Shown here in pieces: positions 5,533 through 9,545 of a DNA stretch of 9,545 nt. This stretch comes from an uncultured Bacteroidales bacterium. GTDB taxonomy: Bacteria > Bacteroidota > Bacteroidia > Bacteroidales > Lentimicrobiaceae. The stretch lies in contig CALCQV010000144.1 in assembly GCA_937894795.1 (NCBI GenBank), forward strand, positions 1 through 9,545. Direction: 5' to 3'. The notes under the pieces were generated by a model. That model worked only from the letters and a program-made list of their open reading frames with translations, did not search any database and was not told the origin of the DNA. The position numbers were made by a program, and so were the translations under genes. Within the stretch, counting starts at the first letter, position 1, and each line of letters starts with the position of its first letter.

Positions 5533-6402
5533 ATGGCAGATATAGATTTAGTTATTGAAGAAAGGCCGGCGAGTATTGGAAAGTTTACTGTGGGGCGCTT
5601 ATTACCATTCCGTCAGAAGAGGATGGTAGGCCCATTTATCTACATGGACCACATGGGCCCGGCTGAATTGAAGCCTGAAGAGAACTTTGACGTTTTACCG
5701 CATCCGCATATTGGTCTTGCCACACTTACCTACCTCATAGAAGGGAACCTTATGCACCGTGACTCTATCGGCAGTGAGCAGGAGATTGTGCCCGGCGAAG
5801 TCAACTGGATGACGGCAGGCAGCGGGATTGTACATTCAGAAAGAACACCCGCTTACATGCGGAATGCAGTTAAGAGGATTCATGGACTCCAAATATGGAT
5901 TGCTCTCCCACAGGAAAAAGAGCAGATGGCACCCCGTTTTAGTCATTTTGAAAAGGAGAGAATTCCTGAATGGTACAATGGTGATATGAAATTCACCCTT
6001 ATTGCCGGCGAAGCCTTCGGGCGAAATTCACCTGTTACCACTTATAGCCCTCTGTTTATGGTGGAGATAACTTCAAGGTCTGTCCGCTCCTTAACCTTAG
6101 ATGATGAGCTTTTTGGTGAGGTGGGGATATATATCTTAAAAGGCAGCATAGAATATAAGGGTACGTACTATACTTCGGGTCGTTTATTGGTATTTAGTGA
6201 TTACGCACCCGATGAAATACTGATAGAAGAGGACACAACAATTTACCTGTTGGGCGGTGAGCCATTTCAGGAAGAACGATTTATTGAATGGAATTTCGTC
6301 TCTTCAAAGCGGGAGTTGATAGAAGAAGCCCGACAGCGTTGGCAGGATCAACGGTTTGATCCCATAGAGGGTGAAACTGAGTTTATTCCGTTACCCGGTT
6401 AG
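5533..6402 (+). CDS. Pirin family protein
   Basis: A bicupin metalloprotein of 289 residues, the normal pirin length, with Pirin (PF02678) and Pirin_C (PF05726) domains. The N-terminal cupin shows the full metal-ligand set in PHPHIGLATLTY (H57, H59) and GSGIVHSERTP (H101, E103), with the family signature DHMGP at 39-43. Bacterial pirins bind iron or similar metals. Some, such as YhhW of E. coli, oxidise quercetin, while others interact with metabolic enzymes or regulators. The physiological substrate here cannot be told from sequence. The C-terminal half is cupin-like (EVGIYILKGSIEYKG, LLGGEPF) without a second obvious metal site, as usual. There is no signal peptide, so it is cytoplasmic, unlike its exported upstream neighbour. 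Confidence 0.95.
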   Translation: MADIDLVIEERPASIGKFTVGRLLPFRQKRMVGPFIYMDHMGPAELKPEENFDVLPHPHIGLATLTYLIEGNLMHRDSIGSEQEIVPGEVNWMTAGSGIVHSERTPAYMRNAVKRIHGLQIWIALPQEKEQMAPRFSHFEKERIPEWYNGDMKFTLIAGEAFGRNSPVTTYSPLFMVEITSRSVRSLTLDDELFGEVGIYILKGSIEYKGTYYTSGRLLVFSDYAPDEILIEEDTTIYLLGGEPFQEERFIEWNFVSSKRELIEEARQRWQDQRFDPIEGETEFIPLPG

Positions 6403-6404
6403 TT

Positions 6405-6424
6405 CAAAAGGCTGATTCCTTTTG
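6405..6424 (+). terminator. Weak hairpin just after the pirin stop
   Basis: CAAAAGG (6405-6411) pairs perfectly with CCTTTTG (6418-6424) around a 6-base loop, beginning two bases after the stop codon. The stem is AT-rich and no T-run follows, so it is at best a weak terminator or a 3'-end stabiliser. Confidence 0.3.
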
Positions 6425-6487
6425 GAGGTTAAGTTGTATAAACATTCATCCGGGAGAGGTGGAGTTGTAGCCTTTGTGTTGCAATGC

Positions 6488-6516
6488 AAAAAAAAAGGCC
6501 TGCATTGCTGCAGGCC
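6488..6516 (-). terminator. Intrinsic terminator of the cytochrome c gene
   Basis: On the minus strand GGCCTGCA (6516-6509) pairs with TGCAGGCC (6504-6497) around a 4-base loop, followed directly by nine T residues (6496-6488). It starts 19 bp after the cytochrome stop. This is a classic rho-independent form. On the plus strand no T-run follows, so it serves the minus strand only. Confidence 0.9.
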
Positions 6517-6535
6517 ACTAATCACTTAGCGGGGA

Positions 6536-6916
6536 TTAGAATTTCTTGATGTATTCAATAACGGAGGCTCTGTCCTGCTCGTCCAGGATTTTCTTTTCGT
6601 AGTTGGGCATTTCGCCTGAGCCTACGAAGGAGATGTAGTACAATTCGCCGTATTTGAGGTTTTTGAAAGACTTCGAGGTGAAATCACCCGGGAAAGTCTT
6701 CAGTGAAGCAGCCTTGGGGCCATCGCCCAATCCTTTGGCACCGTGGCATGATTTACAGTTTTTGTTGTACAACTCTTTGCCTACAGCCAGGTCACCCTTT
6801 TCCTTCTGTACCATAGTTTTGTACTTTTCAGGGGCTTTCCAGCTTGGTTGCTTTTGCTGAGCTGATACAGTTACTGCAAAAGTCAACGTGATCATCATTA
6901 AGAATAATTTTTTCAT
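6536..6916 (-). CDS. Exported monohaem class I-type cytochrome c
   Basis: An electron-transfer protein of 126 residues. I chose the ATG at 6916 because it begins a proper signal peptide (MKKLFLMMITLTFAVTVSAQ, cut near residue 19). The longer frame from 7018 would add 34 non-signal-like residues before it and invade the divergent promoter region. The haem-binding motif is CKSCH (54-58) in the context NKNCKSCHGAKGLGDGP. The likely distal ligand is M103 in GSGEMPNY, and a C-terminal helix ASVIEYIKKF completes the small c-type fold (cbb3/c6-like cytochrome family). It should sit in the periplasm. No oxidase or reductase genes are adjacent, so its redox partners are unknown. It is monocistronic, with its own terminator. 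Confidence 0.93.
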   Translation of the reverse strand: MKKLFLMMITLTFAVTVSAQQKQPSWKAPEKYKTMVQKEKGDLAVGKELYNKNCKSCHGAKGLGDGPKAASLKTFPGDFTSKSFKNLKYGELYYISFVGSGEMPNYEKKILDEQDRASVIEYIKKF

Positions 6917-6985
6917 GGTTCTATTTGGTTTTTGCGTTTCATAATACAATTTCTGTGCCATTCTATATTCAATTATCGAAATTAG

Positions 6986-6993
6986 TAAATTTG
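6986..6993 (+). promoter_or_regulatory. -7 element for the DUF1801 gene
   Basis: TAAATTTG matches TAnnTTTG exactly and would give a leader of about 35 nt before the ATG at 7034. No clear TTG lies at the -33 position, so the call is tentative. The 117-bp interval 6917-7033 must also hold the cytochrome promoter on the other strand. Confidence 0.4.
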
Positions 6994-7033
6994 TTTTCTT
7001 GAATAAATATATCATCACTCAATCAGTCAAATA

Positions 7034-7393
7034 ATGGAAAAGCCACTAAATGTAGATCATTATATTTCAGGGTTCCCACCCATGATTCAGGAAATGCTGC
7101 AGGAGCTGAGGTCACTCATTCGCGAATCTGCACCCACCGCTATTGAAGGTATAAGTTATGGTATGCCATCCTATAAGCTGAATGGGCCTTTGGCATACTT
7201 TGCGGCACATACCAATCATCTGGGTTATTATCCAGCAGGTACATCAACGGTGGAGGTCTTTAAGAAAGCCGGTTTTGAAGTTACCAAAGGATCCGTTCAT
7301 TTCCCTTATGGGAGGCCTCTCCCTGTTGAACTCATCAGGGAGATGGTCAGGTTCAGGGTGGAGGAGAACCTGAAGAAGAAGGCAAAAAGATAA
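7034..7393 (+). CDS. DUF1801 domain protein (YdhG/frataxin-like fold)
   Basis: The 119-residue protein matches the DUF1801 family (PF08818), whose best-known member, Bacillus subtilis YdhG (Fra), has a frataxin-like fold and delivers iron for Fe-S cluster and haem assembly. Visible marks are the N-terminal helices (DHYISGFPPMIQEMLQELRS), the central signature EGISYGMPSYKLNGPLAYFA (46-65), LGYYPAG (71-77), KGSVHFPYGRPLPVELI, and a basic C-terminal helix. It is a small cytoplasmic protein. Many DUF1801 members have no proven function, so an iron role is a family-level guess. It is divergent from the cytochrome c gene, and the next gene on the same strand begins 50 bp downstream. Confidence 0.9.
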   Translation: MEKPLNVDHYISGFPPMIQEMLQELRSLIRESAPTAIEGISYGMPSYKLNGPLAYFAAHTNHLGYYPAGTSTVEVFKKAGFEVTKGSVHFPYGRPLPVELIREMVRFRVEENLKKKAKR

Positions 7394-7443
7394 TTATCTG
7401 AACTTTTTATGTGGAGGGTTTGTTGATTCGATAAACCTGATCT

Positions 7444-8364
7444 ATGAAAAGATATTACAAGTCAGCTAACAGTATTCTTAATATCCGTCTGCTTCTTTTA
7501 TTCGTGTTCCTGATTACGGCATATATTGCTGAAGCGCAGAAATATGACAAGCTCAAAGCATTGACGGGCAGCTCCATCCTTACCTATTACAGTGATGACG
7601 CCGGTGACAGGGCTGAAATGATAAGCAACAGGTGTAACAGCGTAATGAATTACTATTCCAAGGTGCTGGGTTTTGCACCTAAAGTAACATTACTGGTGCT
7701 AAATCCTGAAGACTGGCCACAATACACCAACTTCCCGGTATATGGCATGCCCCATTACACAGATGATCAGACACTTATTGTTGCATCTGAAGACAATGAT
7801 TTCTGGAGAAGCTTTATACCACCGCTTGATGGATTGCCCGAAGTACTGGAAGGGCAGATACGGCAAACATATACGGATGAAAAGGGAGTGGTTACCATGA
7901 GAGACTTTTTTGACCTGCTTGCAATTCATGAACTGGGACATGCTTTTCATTTTCAGGGAGGCCTTACCATGCACCGGAAGTGGTTACAGGAATTATTTGC
8001 CAATATCTTTCTCCATACCTATATTGCTGAAAATGAACCACGGTATCTGCCGGCCCTGACAGTGTTTCCTCAAATGGTGATTGCCGGCGGCAAGGAAGGT
8101 TTGAAGTACACTTCACTTGCTGATCTGGAGTCCCGATATGATGAAATTGGCATGCAATATCCTAAGAATTACGGATGGTACCAATGTCGCTGGCATGCCG
8201 GTGCCAAGGATATATATGATCAGGGTGGTATAGCCGTGATGAAAAATTTGTGGACTTCACTTAAGGCCAGGAATACTGAGATCCCGGAACAGGAACTGGC
8301 TTCTTTTCTGAACTCAAATGTTCATGCCAGTGTTGCTGAAATGCTTACTGAATGGGATAAATAG
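7444..8364 (+). CDS. Exported putative zinc metallopeptidase (HExxH, gluzincin-like)
   Basis: The 306-residue protein has an N-terminal hydrophobic segment (about residues 15-29) that fits a signal peptide cut after AEA (before Gln32) and could also act as an anchor. The zinc-protease signature HELGH is at 162-166, where H162 and H166 bind zinc and E163 is the base. E183 in WLQELFANIF, 16 residues after the second His, is the likely third ligand, an arrangement like gluzincins (MA clan). The segment before the motif (RDFFDLLAIHELGHAFHF) has the usual helix pattern. Upstream regions VTLLVLNPEDWPQYT and DQTLIVASEDNDFW resemble the beta-strand part that precedes such sites. I cannot place it in a named peptidase family, and no substrate is indicated. 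There is no T9SS tail. It may share a transcript with the DUF1801 gene. Confidence 0.82.
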   Translation: MKRYYKSANSILNIRLLLLFVFLITAYIAEAQKYDKLKALTGSSILTYYSDDAGDRAEMISNRCNSVMNYYSKVLGFAPKVTLLVLNPEDWPQYTNFPVYGMPHYTDDQTLIVASEDNDFWRSFIPPLDGLPEVLEGQIRQTYTDEKGVVTMRDFFDLLAIHELGHAFHFQGGLTMHRKWLQELFANIFLHTYIAENEPRYLPALTVFPQMVIAGGKEGLKYTSLADLESRYDEIGMQYPKNYGWYQCRWHAGAKDIYDQGGIAVMKNLWTSLKARNTEIPEQELASFLNSNVHASVAEMLTEWDK

Positions 8365-8409
8365 ATGATTTGAAAAAGGTTGTTCAGCAGAATGTTGAGT
8401 GATGATTCT

Positions 8410-8417
8410 TATTTTTG
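8410..8417 (+). promoter_or_regulatory. -7 element upstream of the His/Tyr-rich protein gene
   Basis: TATTTTTG matches the Bacteroidota -7 motif TAnnTTTG and would give a leader of roughly 45 nt. No TTG stands at the expected -33 spacing, so the prediction is weak. It suggests the gene at 8468 is transcribed independently of the metallopeptidase. Confidence 0.35.
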
Positions 8418-8467
8418 GCATGATTATGGTTACTAGGGTAGTATAGAAAACAATAAAACATACTGCC

Positions 8468-9217
8468 ATGAAACTAAAAACCTCCTTCTCAGCACTATTG
8501 GTCCTGATGGCATTGACTTTTGCCTTACCAACAAGTTCATACGCACATCCGGGACGCCATGGTCATCCTAAATGGGTGTCAATGCATTCATGCAGGGTTG
8601 AAACACGTCACGTGTATTTCCCCGCATATAATTTCTACTATGACCTTAACCGCGACATGTATATTTACCTGTCGGGAGGTAACTGGATATTCAGCGCAGT
8701 ACTGCCGGTGCAGTTTGCCAGAATAGACCTGCGCTATGAACCAATTGTGGAACTTGATTTCTATCTTGACGATCCTTTCGTATACAACCATCATCACATT
8801 GTTACTTACCGTGATTACTATACTCACTATGGACGGCACAACTACCGTGAATACGGACACCATCATCATTACTATGCCGATCATAACAAACATTACAACA
8901 GGCATAATCACAATGATTATGATCGTCACAGAGGTGGCAATAACCATAGGGATTATGACCGTAACCGGGGTGGTGATAGCCACAGGGATTACGATAGGAA
9001 CAGATCCTATGAACGCCGCGATAATAACAGGACTTACGACAGGAGCAGTCAACCCCGTACCAATTACCAGAAGAACACTGTGGCTGCCAAATATGAGCGT
9101 CAGGCTAATGTTAGAAGCAGCGATAAACAATACGGCAAACGTGATAACGGCAACCACCGTGGCAATGGCAACGGCAATAAGGGTGGCAGCGGCAGAGGCA
9201 ATGGCCACCGGAAATAA
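8468..9217 (+). CDS. Exported His/Tyr/Arg/Asn-rich low-complexity protein
   Basis: The 249-residue protein begins with a signal peptide (MKLKTSFSALLVLMALTFALPTSSYA, cut before H27). Residues about 47-105 form an ordered-looking domain with YFPAYNFYYDLNRDMYIYL and GNWIFSAVLP, a pattern I associate with a widespread uncharacterised Bacteroidota family of small secreted proteins. From about residue 107 the sequence is low-complexity, rich in His, Tyr, Asn, Arg and Gly. It has a HHHH run (131-134), three tandem 12-residue units based on HRDYDRNRGG (148-183), and a Gly/Asn/Lys/Arg C-terminus. The tail is strongly basic and could bind metals or polyanions such as polysaccharide or nucleic acid, by inference only. 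No sorting domain is present. A strong terminator follows. Confidence 0.82.
   Translation: MKLKTSFSALLVLMALTFALPTSSYAHPGRHGHPKWVSMHSCRVETRHVYFPAYNFYYDLNRDMYIYLSGGNWIFSAVLPVQFARIDLRYEPIVELDFYLDDPFVYNHHHIVTYRDYYTHYGRHNYREYGHHHHYYADHNKHYNRHNHNDYDRHRGGNNHRDYDRNRGGDSHRDYDRNRSYERRDNNRTYDRSSQPRTNYQKNTVAAKYERQANVRSSDKQYGKRDNGNHRGNGNGNKGGSGRGNGHRK
8909..9016 (+). repeat. Three tandem 36-bp in-frame repeat units
   Basis: Units at 8909-8944, 8945-8980 and 8981-9016 encode HNDYDRHRGGNN, HRDYDRNRGGDS and HRDYDRNRSYER. DNA-level similarity persists (for example CATAGGGATTATGACCGTAA against CACAGGGATTACGATAGGAA), which suggests expansion by duplication followed by drift. Unit three diverges after its first eight residues. 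Confidence 0.8.
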
Positions 9218-9268
9218 ATTCAGCCTATAATATAAATTGGTCAACCTTAGAAAAAGGGGGAGTCCAAT

Positions 9269-9300
9269 AAAAAAAGACGCACTTCAATGCGTCTTTTTTT
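9269..9300. terminator. Bidirectional intrinsic terminator after the His/Tyr-rich gene
   Basis: AGACGCA (9275-9281) pairs with TGCGTCT (9288-9294) around CTTCAA. The flanking runs of A (9269-9275) and T (9294-9300) extend the stem to 13 bp. The T-run ends the plus-strand transcript from 8468, and the A-run makes it work on the minus strand too. Confidence 0.9.
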
Positions 9301-9306
9301 ATTCGC

Positions 9307-9314
9307 TATATTTG
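9307..9314 (+). promoter_or_regulatory. -7 element for the membrane protein gene at 9343
   Basis: TATATTTG fits TAnnTTTG exactly, directly after the preceding terminator, with a leader of about 20-25 nt to the ATG. No -33 TTG is seen at the usual distance. Confidence 0.45.
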
Positions 9315-9342
9315 TTATATAACTTAACTGATTTTATAATCT

Positions 9343-9545
9343 ATGAAATACACACTCACCGATAAGGATATTAAAGAGCTGAGGTTCACATGCAGAATGG
9401 GATACCTTATCCCATCAATGCTTATTCTAATCATGAATCTTATACTATTTGGAGTTGTAATGGTCAATGAACTCAGTTATAGCGATTCGGAAGTACGCCT
9501 GGCACTGGGTGGCATTGTTCTTCTTGCCGTGCTGATTGGTTTCTT
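9343..9545 (+). CDS. Membrane protein of unknown function (5' part only)
   Basis: An open frame starts at ATG 9343 and runs off the right edge after 67 complete codons. The protein begins with a short charged cytoplasmic-like segment (MKYTLTDKDIKELRFTCR). A hydrophobic helix follows at about 21-42 (YLIPSMLILIMNLILFGVVM), then a polar loop ELSYSDSEVR, and a second helix begins (LALGGIVLLAVLIGF). It is therefore probably a multi-pass inner-membrane protein. The terminator and -7 motif just upstream support a separate transcription unit. No family can be assigned from this fragment. Confidence 0.7.
   Translation, partial: MKYTLTDKDIKELRFTCRMGYLIPSMLILIMNLILFGVVMVNELSYSDSEVRLALGGIVLLAVLIGF

Noticed and set aside
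6917..7018. N-terminal extension of the cytochrome c frame up to an ATG at 7018
   Set aside because: It would bury the signal peptide 34 residues inside the protein and occupy the promoter region shared with the divergent DUF1801 gene.
7388..7399. Perfect 12-bp palindrome AGATAATTATCT over the DUF1801 stop codon
   Set aside because: Very AT-rich, no loop and no adequate T-run immediately after; likely chance.
8588..9244. Long minus-strand open frame (218 codons) with a very hydrophobic translation, and a plus-strand frame at 8736-9230 of 164 codons
   Set aside because: Both are antisense or offset readings of the His/Tyr/Asn/Arg-rich coding sequence. CAT, CAC and AAT-type codons read as Val, Met and Ile in other frames, so the apparent membrane protein is a composition effect.

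Overview
The window looks like chromosomal DNA from a member of the Bacteroidota. Four things point there: two type IX secretion (T9SS, Por-type) C-terminal sorting domains, several signal peptides ending in Ala-Gln or Gly-Gln, upstream regions that carry the phylum's -7 promoter motif TAnnTTTG rather than E. coli-like -10/-35 boxes, and start codons without Shine-Dalgarno sequences. The DUF134/NifX-like genes suggest an anaerobic or microaerophilic lifestyle, but that is inference.

Region 1-430 holds only an unrecognised reading frame that enters from the left edge and may be a remnant. Region 431-2336 (minus strand) is the most coherent unit. It is a four-gene operon, transcribed leftwards: a DUF134 helix-turn-helix regulator with a zinc ribbon, a short NifX/NifB-type metallocluster-binding protein, a Prx6-type peroxiredoxin with extra C-terminal cysteines, and a second NifX-like protein with a Cys/His-rich tail. 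A Bacteroidota-type promoter with a 14-bp palindrome between its two elements lies just upstream, and a second 14-bp palindrome is centred 52 bp further out. This is a plausible autoregulated metal/sulfur-and-peroxide response module.

Region 2346-4404 holds a truncated T9SS-tail fragment (pseudogene), a gene-poor stretch, and a 310-residue secreted protein of unknown function, all on the minus strand. Region 4405-6402 (plus strand) pairs a secreted beta-propeller-like protein with a T9SS tail and, 12 bp later, a pirin with its metal ligands intact. A monohaem cytochrome c (minus) follows, ending in a clear intrinsic terminator. It is divergent from a DUF1801 (YdhG/frataxin-like fold) protein.

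Region 7444-9217 (plus strand) carries an exported HELGH putative metallopeptidase and an exported His/Tyr/Arg/Asn-rich protein with a 36-bp tandem repeat. A strong bidirectional terminator closes this section. A new membrane-protein gene begins at 9343 and runs off the right edge. No tRNA, rRNA, CRISPR array or intact mobile element was seen.
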